Below are positions 1-6,967 of a stretch of 11,707 nucleotides of DNA, piece by piece. Origin of the DNA: Deltaproteobacteria bacterium ADurb.Bin026 (GTDB taxonomy: Bacteria; Desulfobacterota; Syntrophorhabdia; Syntrophorhabdales; Syntrophorhabdaceae); assembly GCA_002071245.1 (NCBI GenBank), contig MWEV01000075.1:1-11707 (forward strand), given 5' to 3'. Every line of letters starts with the position of its first letter. Positions within the stretch are counted from its first letter, which is position 1. Position numbers and translations under genes: made by a program. The notes beneath the pieces are model-generated. The model was given only the letters and a program-made list of their open reading frames with translations, ran no database searches and was not told where the DNA came from.

Positions 1-1244
1 GCAATTTTATAGTTATTGATCTTTATAATGACATCTCCGTCTCGTAGACCACACTTCTCGCCAACCCCTCCTTTGTAAACCTTTGTCACAACAACCCCAT
101 TTTTATCCTTGAGCTTGAACTTCATTTTCGGGTAACCCTTAATGTCCGAAACCCTCATGTTGCACAGAAGTTCATCAACAGGTGAAAAATGGAAAGACTC
201 AATGTCTTTGTCGTCAATATTTATAAAATATGCCTTGGTGCCTTTCAATACCTTAAGCTGCATGGTAACATCTTTTTTGATGCCCTTAAAAACACTATGC
301 AGTTTTATGCTTTCTTTTATCCTTTTTTTGTTAATTTCGACAATTCTATCGCCAACCCTTAAACCATATTTCTCAGCAGGACTTTTAGGTATTATACTCT
401 TCACATAAAGGTATGTGCCCTTTTCGTCCTTTTTCTTATCTACAAACAGGCCGAAAACCGGTCGTTTCGAACCTGTTTGTAAAAATTCAGACACCATGAC
501 CATAACGTCTTCTATAGGTATGGCAAATCCAATCCCCTTACCTTCGCCGTATATCGCAGTAACAATACCTATGGGATTTCCGTCACCGTCAAGAAGTGCA
601 CCCCCGCTGTTTCCCGGATTTATCGATGCATCCGTTTGAATAAGGTTTACATAGGCCCGTTCATCTATCTTGAGGTTTCTACCTATAGCACTTACCACAC
701 CCACTGTCACCGAACTCGAGAGTCCGTATGGATTCCCTATAACTATAGCCTTTTCACCGACCTTTATCTTTTTGTTCCTGTTTGCCTTTAAAAAAGGAAA
801 ATCATCTTCATCCGTAACCTTGAGAAGGGCAATATCATATTCAGGATCGCTCCCCAACACAAAGGCATCGTATTCTTTGCCATTGATAAATTTAACCTTT
901 ATGCCTATCGCCCTGGAAATGAGATGTTCATTTGTTACTATTATGCCTTTGACGTCGAGCACCACCCCGGAGCCTATATTTTCAATTGATTCTTCCTCAT
1001 CGTCTTCGCCTGCAATAATTTTTTTCATAAATGAGGTCTTCTTTTCTTCGCCGGAGACCTTTGTGAGTTCTTCTGTTTTTATATTTACTATCGCCTTGCT
1101 AACCCGTTCAACAACCTCTGCTGTGCTGTTTTCTTTTGCATACACCGTTGACGAGGATATAAGCGCAAGCGTCAACAAAAACATAACGAGATCAATATAT
1201 AAATTTTGAATTTTGAGTTTTGAATTTTGAATTTCAGTATCCAT
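1..1244 (-). CDS. HtrA/DegP-like periplasmic serine protease with PDZ domains (3' end cut by window start)
   Basis: This is a trypsin-fold protease that probably degrades or refolds damaged envelope proteins in the periplasm. From the ATG at 1244, 414 codons are visible and the frame runs off the window. The catalytic triad is intact: His107 in TNEHLIS, Asp137 in DPEYDIALLKV and Ser213 in GNSGGALL. A hydrophobic segment at about residues 19-36 ends in VYA and looks like a signal peptide. PDZ1 spans about 262-340, with a GLRVGD motif near 294-299. A second PDZ begins near 365 and is truncated after its GLRDGD motif. An acidic stretch (about 79-88) precedes the protease core. It lies 52 bases downstream of coaBC and probably closes the operon. 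The start is uncertain: an alternative ATG at 1184 leaves a hydrophobic leader without basic residues, and neither start has a strong Shine-Dalgarno. Codons 5-14 of the longer form fall in a heptamer tandem repeat. Family assignment is secure; degP, degQ or degS identity is not. Confidence 0.93.
   Translation of the reverse strand, partial: MDTEIQNSKLKIQNLYIDLVMFLLTLALISSSTVYAKENSTAEVVERVSKAIVNIKTEELTKVSGEEKKTSFMKKIIAGEDDEEESIENIGSGVVLDVKGIIVTNEHLISRAIGIKVKFINGKEYDAFVLGSDPEYDIALLKVTDEDDFPFLKANRNKKIKVGEKAIVIGNPYGLSSSVTVGVVSAIGRNLKIDERAYVNLIQTDASINPGNSGGALLDGDGNPIGIVTAIYGEGKGIGFAIPIEDVMVMVSEFLQTGSKRPVFGLFVDKKKDEKGTYLYVKSIIPKSPAEKYGLRVGDRIVEINKKRIKESIKLHSVFKGIKKDVTMQLKVLKGTKAYFINIDDKDIESFHFSPVDELLCNMRVSDIKGYPKMKFKLKDKNGVVVTKVYKGGVGEKCGLRDGDVIIKINNYKI
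1204..1231. repeat. Four tandem heptamers (TTTTGAA) at the htrA-like 5' end
   Basis: Four head-to-tail copies of TTTTGAA read on the plus strand (1204-1210, 1211-1217, 1218-1224, 1225-1231). The second copy ends in G instead of A, and partial units flank the array. The unit is not a multiple of three. If translation starts at 1244, the array is coding (residues about 5-14 of the protease), and gain or loss of one copy would shift the reading frame before the signal peptide. If translation starts at 1184, it lies in the leader. Confidence 0.85.
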
Positions 1245-1279
1245 TTTCTTTACTGCATTTGCCTTTATTATCCGCAAGC

Positions 1280-1303
1280 CACTATCAACTGCACTATCAA
1301 TAC
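1280..1303. repeat. Two-copy 12-bp direct repeat at the coaBC 3' end
   Basis: CACTATCAA occurs at 1280-1288 and again at 1292-1300, an exact 12-bp period. The second copy covers the last codons and the TGA stop of coaBC. This may be a small slippage duplication. I see no functional signal attached to it. Confidence 0.6.
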
Positions 1304-2544
1304 CAATCGTCTTTTACAACTTTTCGCTTCTTTATGATCTTTTTGATAGAATCAAAAATGATATTCGCTATTTCCTCTTTAGACATTATCGGGACATGTC
1401 TTGTCTTTCCCGAAACCTCTATTATTATAACCTCGTTATTATCGGAACCGAAACCTATATCACTTTTGCTCACATCGTTCGCAATGATTAGATCAAGATT
1501 TTTCTTTTTTAGTTTTTCCGAGGCGTTTTCGAGCAGATTTTCTGTTTCAGCCGCAAACCCCACGAGAATCCTGTTTTCCTTTAGCATCCCCAGTTCTCCA
1601 ATGATATCGGGATTTTTTGTGAGTTCTAACAGCATTGTGGATTCATCACCTTTTTTCTTTATTTTGTTGCAATTTTCAGTGGAACATTTGAAGTCTGCCA
1701 CTGCAGCGGCCTTTATAATGACCGTGCATGCCCTGTAATGCTCCATAACGGCATCCCTCATTTCGCATGCTGTAACAACCTCAACAACCTCGATATCGTT
1801 TCTTGGTTGTGGCAGATGGGTCTGCCCAGTAATAAGGATCACCTCTGCACCTCTTCTGCGAGCTATTTTCGCTATCGCATAACCCATCTTGCCCGACGAT
1901 CTGTTCGTAATACATCTGACAGGGTCAATAAACTCGGCCGTAGGTCCGGAAGTTACAAGGATTCTTTCATTTACAAGGTCTTTTATAGTAAAGATATCTT
2001 CCATCTTTTCAAGGATATCTCCGATAGTAGGAAGTCTTCCCTTCCCAGACGTCCCACAGGCAAGGTCACCAACCCCTGGTTCAAGAAAATCATACCCCGC
2101 ATCCTTCAATTTCTCTATATTCATCTGTACCATCTTGCTTTCCCACATCTTTGTATTCATCGATGGAACAAAAAGGATCGGGACCGTTGTGGCCATTGCC
2201 ATTGTCGTCAAGAAATCATCTGCTATACCGTTTGCTATTTTCCCTATGATATTGGCAGTTGCAGGCACTATCACCATTTGGTCTGCAATATCTGAAAGTG
2301 CAATATGCCCGATCTTTGAACCTCTGAAAAGTTCAAACATTTCATGGATAACGGGATTGCCGGAAATGGTCTGAAATGTAAGCGGAGTTACAAATTCCAT
2401 AGCATTCTTTGTCATTACAACATGGGTATTTGCACCCTTTTTTGTAAGCTCCCTCACCAATTCTGCTGTTTTATAAGCTGCAATTCCACCCGTAATACCA
2501 ACGATGATCTCTTTACCTTTTAACATCGTAAATTGTTTATCCAT
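1297..2544 (-). CDS. coaBC: Bifunctional phosphopantothenoylcysteine decarboxylase / phosphopantothenate-cysteine ligase
   Basis: This cytoplasmic flavoprotein carries out two consecutive steps of coenzyme A synthesis: ligation of cysteine to 4'-phosphopantothenate, then decarboxylation to 4'-phosphopantetheine. The N-terminal CoaC half (about 10-185) has the FMN-binding GITGGIAAYK start, His80 in GHIALSD, PATANIIGKIANGIADD, Asn130 in PSMNTKMW and Cys163 in LACGTSGKGRLP. These match the known E. coli Dfp residues His75, Asn125 and Cys158 with a constant offset of 5. The C-terminal CoaB half (about 193-405) begins ILVTSGPTAEFIDPVR and has Asn214 in ITNRSSGKMGYA, AAAVADF and a KIKKK lysine cluster (294-298) where the ligase Lys is expected. 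At 415 aa it is full length. A GAGG lies 10 bases before the ATG; an alternative Met7 at 2526 would remove only a short leader. It starts 18 bases after the carboxypeptidase stop, within the minus operon. The product would feed CoaD, encoded three genes upstream. Confidence 0.97.
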   Translation of the reverse strand: MDKQFTMLKGKEIIVGITGGIAAYKTAELVRELTKKGANTHVVMTKNAMEFVTPLTFQTISGNPVIHEMFELFRGSKIGHIALSDIADQMVIVPATANIIGKIANGIADDFLTTMAMATTVPILFVPSMNTKMWESKMVQMNIEKLKDAGYDFLEPGVGDLACGTSGKGRLPTIGDILEKMEDIFTIKDLVNERILVTSGPTAEFIDPVRCITNRSSGKMGYAIAKIARRRGAEVILITGQTHLPQPRNDIEVVEVVTACEMRDAVMEHYRACTVIIKAAAVADFKCSTENCNKIKKKGDESTMLLELTKNPDIIGELGMLKENRILVGFAAETENLLENASEKLKKKNLDLIIANDVSKSDIGFGSDNNEVIIIEVSGKTRHVPIMSKEEIANIIFDSIKKIIKKRKVVKDDWY

Positions 2545-2562
2545 TTATATAAAACCTCATCT

Positions 2563-3759
2563 CTATAGATTAAAGCCCATCTTCCTTATGAGCCTTGTAA
2601 AAAGGTTTGCTTTCGGTACATATGTAGGCGAAACAATATCAACCTTTCCTATCTGTTCATTTTCAAACTTTATCACAAGTTCACCCAATTTTTGACCCTC
2701 TTTTATCTCACCTGAAATTTTTTCGGGTATGGCGATCTCCTTCTTAACCGTCCCCTTTTTGTCGTTCATAATAGGGTAAACAAAATTTACATTGGCGACC
2801 CCTTTTATCTTTCTATATTTTCCATCCGCAAGGATAATGTCTCTATCTATGATCTCGCCCTTTTTCACCACGCTTAAAATTTTGTATTGGGAAAATGCCC
2901 TTTTGAATTTTTCCATTGCTACATTGTCTCTTATTTTGGCGCTTGGGCTTCCCATCACCACAACTATAAACCGAAGATCCCCCTTTTTAGCGGTTGCTAC
3001 AACATTAAAGCCTGTCTCTCTGTAATAACCCGTTTTCATCCCATCCGCAAGATTCGGCATCTTCATGAGAAGCTTATTGTGGTTGTTCATAATAAATTTG
3101 TTGTCCCTGAAGCCTTCGGATTTGATCGATGTCCATTCGAGGAGTTTCGGATACTTCAGCAGTTCCCTTGCCAGGATAACAAGGTCATTGCATGTTGAGA
3201 TATCTTCCTCTTTGCCCGCTGAAGGCGGTAGCCCATGGGGAGAATGAAACTCCGAGTCGGTCATACCGAGGGATTTCGCCTTTTCATTCATCAACCTCAC
3301 AAATTCATCCTTGCTGCCCGCTACGTGTTCAGCTACAGCATATGCAGCATCATTTCCTGATGCAACGAGTATAGCCTTCATCATCTCTTCCAGCGTAAAA
3401 ACCTCGCCCTCTTTGAGATACACCTGGCTGCCACCTATTTTAGATGCATCTTTTGACGTGGTCACCTTGTCCGTTAAATTGATTTCACCTTTCGCAACCT
3501 TGTCTAACACAACATATGCAAGCATAAGTTTGGTGACACTTGCCGGCGGACGTTTTGCACGTATGTTTTCACCTTCGAGCACTTTGCCTGTTGAGCTTTC
3601 AACGACTATATATGATTTGTAAGGTTCCTCTTTTTCCGTATTGATTTTAGATGTTGAAACCTTTTTTTGGGCTGGCACCTTCTTTTTCTGAACCGTGCGC
3701 GCATCCGTTAATGTCGCCCAAAACAGTAGTATAAGTAAAACAACAAAAACCTTTTTCAT
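2563..3759 (-). CDS. dacA: D-alanyl-D-alanine carboxypeptidase, PBP5/6 (DacA) family
   Basis: This is a periplasmic low-molecular-weight penicillin-binding protein that removes the terminal D-Ala of peptidoglycan pentapeptides and so limits cross-linking. A signal peptide is clear (MKK then a hydrophobic run, likely cut after TDA near residue 20). All three active-site motifs are present: SVTK with nucleophile Ser74 and Lys77, SGN at 135-137, and KTG at 243-245. A C-terminal beta domain (about 290-380) follows. The protein ends in an amphipathic tail (NLFTRLIRKMGF) like the membrane-docking helix of PBP5. Length (398 aa) is normal for the family. A lysine-rich linker (about 21-45) between the leader and the enzyme domain is slightly unusual. 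The ATG overlaps the slipin stop in an ATGA and is preceded by GGAGAAGGAT (3765-3774), indicating translational coupling. dacA is a family-level symbol; the specific paralogue cannot be assigned. Confidence 0.95.
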   Translation of the reverse strand: MKKVFVVLLILLFWATLTDARTVQKKKVPAQKKVSTSKINTEKEEPYKSYIVVESSTGKVLEGENIRAKRPPASVTKLMLAYVVLDKVAKGEINLTDKVTTSKDASKIGGSQVYLKEGEVFTLEEMMKAILVASGNDAAYAVAEHVAGSKDEFVRLMNEKAKSLGMTDSEFHSPHGLPPSAGKEEDISTCNDLVILARELLKYPKLLEWTSIKSEGFRDNKFIMNNHNKLLMKMPNLADGMKTGYYRETGFNVVATAKKGDLRFIVVVMGSPSAKIRDNVAMEKFKRAFSQYKILSVVKKGEIIDRDIILADGKYRKIKGVANVNFVYPIMNDKKGTVKKEIAIPEKISGEIKEGQKLGELVIKFENEQIGKVDIVSPTYVPKANLFTRLIRKMGFNL

Positions 3760-4508
3760 TTTTTATCCTTCTCCATAAAGGATTTTATGAGGTCAATCGG
3801 TATCGGAAAAATTATGGTCGAGTTCTTTTCAGTAGAGATTTCAATCAAGGTTTGCAGATAACGGAGTTGTAATGCCATTGGGTTCTTTGAGAGTATATCA
3901 GATGCCTCGGATAGTTTCGTTGATGCTTGATATTCACCTTCTGCACCGATGATCTTTGCCCTCCTTTCTCGTTCTGCTTCCGCCTGTCTGGCTATTGCCC
4001 TCTGCATCTCCTGAGGCAAATCGACATTCTTTACCTCAACGTTGGACACCTTGATTCCCCACGATTCAGTGTGCATGTCGAGGATTTCCTGCAATCTATC
4101 GTTAATTTTTTCCCTGTGTGACAAAAGCTCATCAAGCTCCGCCTGCCCCAGCACACTCCTGAGCGTGGTCTGTGATAGCTGGGTTGTCGCATAAAGATAA
4201 TTTTCAACATCAATAATTGCCTTCAATGCATCTATTACCCTGAAATATACAACTGCATTGACCTTTATCGACACGTTGTCCTTTGTAATTACGTCCTGCG
4301 GGGGAATATCAAGCACCACAGTCCTCAGACTCACCTTTACCATCTTGTCTATAATTGGTATAAGGATGATAAGGCCAGGACCCTTTGGATTGCCCAGTAC
4401 CCTGCCGAGTCTGAATACAACCCCCCTTTCATATTCGTTTAGTATCTTTATTGCGCTTGCAAGAAAAAACACTATTATGACGATAACAAAAAGATAAATC
4501 GGTATCAT
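3756..4508 (-). CDS. Slipin / stomatin-like SPFH membrane protein
   Basis: This SPFH (band 7) protein is expected to sit in the inner membrane and oligomerise into a lipid-associated scaffold that works with, or is cut by, its NfeD partner. An N-terminal hydrophobic segment (about 2-21) is followed by the stomatin signature: NEYERGVVFRLGR, GPGLIILIPIID, LDIPPQDVITKDNV and AVVYFRV. The SPFH domain runs to about residue 180. A charged helical stretch (about 168-200, QAEAERERRAKIIGAEGE) looks like the family's coiled coil. The C-terminus has the conserved NSTIIFPIPIDL. Length (250 aa) is typical of prokaryotic slipins. The start is firm: AGGAGG at 4515-4520 lies six bases before the ATG. The ATG overlaps the nfeD stop by four bases, and the gene's own stop overlaps the dacA start the same way. 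The nfeD-slipin pair is a widely conserved arrangement. qmcA and hflK/hflC are other SPFH proteins, but the length and NfeD partner favour slipin. Confidence 0.94.
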   Translation of the reverse strand: MIPIYLFVIVIIVFFLASAIKILNEYERGVVFRLGRVLGNPKGPGLIILIPIIDKMVKVSLRTVVLDIPPQDVITKDNVSIKVNAVVYFRVIDALKAIIDVENYLYATTQLSQTTLRSVLGQAELDELLSHREKINDRLQEILDMHTESWGIKVSNVEVKNVDLPQEMQRAIARQAEAERERRAKIIGAEGEYQASTKLSEASDILSKNPMALQLRYLQTLIEISTEKNSTIIFPIPIDLIKSFMEKDKK

Positions 4509-5812
4509 AAATGCCCTCCTTTTTTAATTAAAAGCAAAAGACCATCCACACCTGTAACAATCACACGCTCTCCCTTATCGATGGGCTCATCACTTTTTGC
4601 ATGCCATAATTCTCCATGCAAAAATACCTTTCCGTCTTCAAAAACATCCGTCACGGCTGTCCCTGTTTCACCGATAAGGCCTTCTTTGCCCGTTTTTACT
4701 TTAGTTAACTGCGCCTTTATTGCATACGATAACACACCAAAGAAAAATATACCAGAGAGAATGGCTACTGCTACAATGCTCTTCCAGGAAATGGCAAAGA
4801 TACTCCTTGGAAGGTCGATGAGCATCACCGAACCAATTATTATCGAGATTATTCCTGCTATACCCAATACACCGTGACTGATTATCTTTAGCTCCAGTAT
4901 AAAAAATACTATACCGAGAAGGATCAAGAAAACACCGGCAAATGTTATGGGTATAGTCTGAAATGCGTAAAGCGCAAGGATGATTGATATGCCACCAGCA
5001 ACACCAGGAAAGATAGCGCCCGGACTGTATATCTCGAACAGTATACCATAAACCCCTATCATCATTAATATGTAAGCAACATTCGGGTCGCTTAAATAAG
5101 AAAGGAACTTATATTTAAAAGGCATATCCATCTCTACCTTGTTTTTGCCTTTTAGTTTCAATAAAACCTTGCCCTTCTTTGTTTCAACGGTTTTTCCGTC
5201 AATCTTTTGCAAAAGTTCATCCACATTATCCGCAATAACATCTATAACGTTTTTTTCAAGCGCATCCTTTGCAGGTATGGACGCGCTCTCAAGCACCGCC
5301 TTTGCAGCCCATTCGATATTCCTTTCTCTTTTTGCCGCAATACTCCTAACATATGCCTCGGCGTCCTTGACAACCTTATCCATCATTTCCTTGTCAACCT
5401 TATCCTTTCCAATGGACACGGGGTGCGCAGCACCGACATTTGTACCTGGCGTCATAGCGGCAATATGCGATGCAAGTAGAATAATGCTCCCCGCAGATGC
5501 AGCACGGGCACCTGAAGGATGCACATAAACTACAACAGGGATTTCAGACTCCATGATTGCCTTGACAATATCCCTCATCGACGTATCAAGGCCACCTGGG
5601 GTGTCAAGCATAATAACAAGGGCATCGCTTTTCAGTTGCTCCGCCTTTGTTATTGATTCTGATATAAACCCTGCAACAGGGGGTTGAATGGGACTTTGAA
5701 TCTTTATTATGTGTATATCGCCTGCATGGACATAGGCAGGGGTTAAAAAAAATAATGTCACTAAAACAAGAAATACACAGAGAATATATCTCGTTTCAAC
5801 ATGTAATTTCAT
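4505..5812 (-). CDS. NfeD-family membrane protease (long form, ClpP-class N-terminal domain)
   Basis: This long NfeD homologue has a signal peptide (about 1-30, ending VHA), a ClpP/SppA-fold serine protease domain (about 32-225), several membrane helices (about 245-370) and a C-terminal OB-fold NfeD domain (about 375-435). The protease domain has MLDTPGGLDTSMR and the nucleophile motif RAASAGS with Ser106. Lys146 (in KEMMDKVVKD) sits about 40 residues later, close to the Ser97-Lys138 dyad spacing of Pyrococcus horikoshii PH1510, the archaeal protein shown to cut a stomatin tail; its role here is inferred. By that precedent it may process the C-terminal region of the adjacent slipin. Its stop overlaps the slipin ATG, and its own ATG overlaps the coaD stop. 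A minus-strand AAGGAG lies at 5827-5832, 14 bases before the start, rather far for a ribosome binding site, so coupled re-initiation after coaD is likely. Confidence 0.94.
   Translation of the reverse strand: MKLHVETRYILCVFLVLVTLFFLTPAYVHAGDIHIIKIQSPIQPPVAGFISESITKAEQLKSDALVIMLDTPGGLDTSMRDIVKAIMESEIPVVVYVHPSGARAASAGSIILLASHIAAMTPGTNVGAAHPVSIGKDKVDKEMMDKVVKDAEAYVRSIAAKRERNIEWAAKAVLESASIPAKDALEKNVIDVIADNVDELLQKIDGKTVETKKGKVLLKLKGKNKVEMDMPFKYKFLSYLSDPNVAYILMMIGVYGILFEIYSPGAIFPGVAGGISIILALYAFQTIPITFAGVFLILLGIVFFILELKIISHGVLGIAGIISIIIGSVMLIDLPRSIFAISWKSIVAVAILSGIFFFGVLSYAIKAQLTKVKTGKEGLIGETGTAVTDVFEDGKVFLHGELWHAKSDEPIDKGERVIVTGVDGLLLLIKKGGHL
4515..4520 (-). promoter_or_regulatory. Strong ribosome binding site for the slipin gene, inside nfeD
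   Basis: AGGAGG on the minus strand lies six bases upstream of the slipin ATG at 4508. It sits in the last codons of nfeD (the Lys-Gly-Gly-His-Leu end), so the upstream reading frame carries the signal for its partner. It fixes the slipin start. Confidence 0.85.
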
Positions 5813-6297
5813 GTATTGAAAAACTTCTCCTTAAGGCATTTTGCGACGACAGGCGGCACAAGACCATCAACGTTTCCCCCAAAGCTGGCAACCTCCTTGA
5901 TGGTTCTTGAACTTATAAAGAAATAATCTTTGCTTGTCATCATAAATATCGTGTCCATATCTTTGTTGAGATTCCTGTTCATGGATGCCATCTGAAATTC
6001 GTACTCAAAATCACTCATTGCGCGCAATCCCCTGACAACAAACCTTGAATTTACCTTCTTGACATAATCAACAAGTAACCCTTCGAAACTGTCTACAATT
6101 ACATGCTCGTTGCCTTTCACTGCCTCTCTGATAATATCCTTACGTTCCTCTACAGTAAAAAGGCCTTTTTTTTCAATATTGTATGCAACCGCCATAATAA
6201 CCTTGTCGAAAAGCTCAAGGCTTCTGAATAAAATATCCATATGACCGTATGTAATCGGATCGAAAGAACCAGGATAAACCGCAATCCTCTGTTTCAT
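5809..6297 (-). CDS. coaD: Phosphopantetheine adenylyltransferase
   Basis: CoaD transfers AMP from ATP to 4'-phosphopantetheine, making dephospho-CoA in the fourth step of coenzyme A synthesis; it acts in the cytoplasm. The 162-residue protein is of standard length and shows all family motifs: PGSFDPITYGH at 9-19 (nucleotidyltransferase T/HxGH motif with His19), the RGLRAMSDFEYEFQMA block from Arg89, and ISSRTIKE at 128-135. A GAGGGG ribosome binding site (minus strand, 6304-6309) lies six bases before the ATG. It follows rsmD after an 84-base gap, a common pairing in bacteria. Its stop overlaps the nfeD start in an ATGA. The substrate comes from the CoaBC reaction encoded further down the same operon. 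Confidence 0.98.
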   Translation of the reverse strand: MKQRIAVYPGSFDPITYGHMDILFRSLELFDKVIMAVAYNIEKKGLFTVEERKDIIREAVKGNEHVIVDSFEGLLVDYVKKVNSRFVVRGLRAMSDFEYEFQMASMNRNLNKDMDTIFMMTSKDYFFISSRTIKEVASFGGNVDGLVPPVVAKCLKEKFFNT

Positions 6298-6303
6298 GTT
6301 ACA

Positions 6304-6309
6304 CCCCTC
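6304..6309 (-). promoter_or_regulatory. Ribosome binding site of coaD
   Basis: GAGGGG on the minus strand sits six bases upstream of the coaD ATG, within the 84-base gap after rsmD. I see no terminator-like stem with a U-tract in that gap, so read-through from rsmD is plausible. Confidence 0.75.
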
Positions 6310-6381
6310 TCTGCTGTTGAATTTTCATCTTCATTTAGAATGCCCGACCTATAATCACCCATTCCTAACCCCTGGTACATC

Positions 6382-6957
6382 TCAAGCAATGTTCAAAAAA
6401 CTTATTAACGTATCGCCGTATCGTCTGGTCGTCCTTTCATTCCAACCTTCTGCCATCAGAATGGAAAGGGACTCCCTCTTTGAATATTCCAGTATACATA
6501 TAGAGCCTTTATTGTAAATTACATATTCATTTAACAACAACATCGTATCTGCAATAAGATCCTGTTCATATGGCGGATCCATAAAAATTATATCATAGTT
6601 CGACGCCCTTTTATAAAGAAAAGGGATTGCATATCTTACATCCATGTTCAAAACAAAACAATGTTTTTCCAAAGAAAGTGTGTTGAGATTTGTCTGAAGT
6701 GTATCGGCCATGTATTTATTCTTTTCAATACAGGTTGCCGACCTTGCGCCTCTACTTATCGCCTCGATGGCAAATATACCTGAGCCGGCAAATATATCGA
6801 GGATTTTTAGACCGTTTATATCACCAAGCATCGAAAATATCGCTTCTCTCGCCTTCGAGGATGTGTATCGCGCAACACTGTTCTGTCTGACATTTATGAT
6901 TCTGCCTTTTAAACTGCCGCCCGTGACTCTGATCTTTGCCCCAATCCCTCTTTGCAT
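6382..6957 (-). CDS. rsmD: 16S rRNA (guanine966-N2)-methyltransferase
   Basis: RsmD methylates G966 of 16S rRNA during 30S assembly using S-adenosylmethionine. Residues are counted from the ATG at 6957 (191 aa). The RsmD N-terminus is present (KIRVTGGSLKGR, then TSSKAREAIFSML). SAM motif I is DIFAGSGIFAIEAISRGA from Asp54, an acidic motif II follows (CIEKN near 77-80), and the catalytic motif IV is DPPY at 127-130. The C-terminal WNERTTRRYGDT is also family-like. A longer frame from a TTG at 7008 exists, but it would overlap the ATPase gene by 41 bases and adds 17 residues with no counterpart in the family. The ATG at 6957 leaves a 10-base gap and gives the usual size. No strong Shine-Dalgarno precedes it, so coupling to the upstream gene is possible. 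coaD follows. Confidence 0.93.
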   Translation of the reverse strand: MQRGIGAKIRVTGGSLKGRIINVRQNSVARYTSSKAREAIFSMLGDINGLKILDIFAGSGIFAIEAISRGARSATCIEKNKYMADTLQTNLNTLSLEKHCFVLNMDVRYAIPFLYKRASNYDIIFMDPPYEQDLIADTMLLLNEYVIYNKGSICILEYSKRESLSILMAEGWNERTTRRYGDTLISFLNIA

Positions 6958-6967
6958 GCATGTAACT

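Noticed and set aside
670..1209. Plus-strand frame of about 180 codons opposite the HtrA-like gene
   Set aside because: It is antisense to a gene with an intact catalytic triad and PDZ domains; its Ser/Phe-rich composition is typical of a shadow frame.
1738..2374. Two long plus-strand frames opposite coaBC (185 and 161 codons)
   Set aside because: They lie wholly within coaBC on the other strand, overlap each other in different frames and show no motif.
5139..5528. Plus-strand frame of 129 codons opposite nfeD
   Set aside because: Antisense to the conserved protease domain of NfeD, with low-complexity Ser/Ala/Phe composition.
3756..5812. nfeD-slipin pair as a new defence or toxin system
   Set aside because: It is a well-known conserved membrane pair, embedded in a housekeeping operon with no defence-type neighbours.
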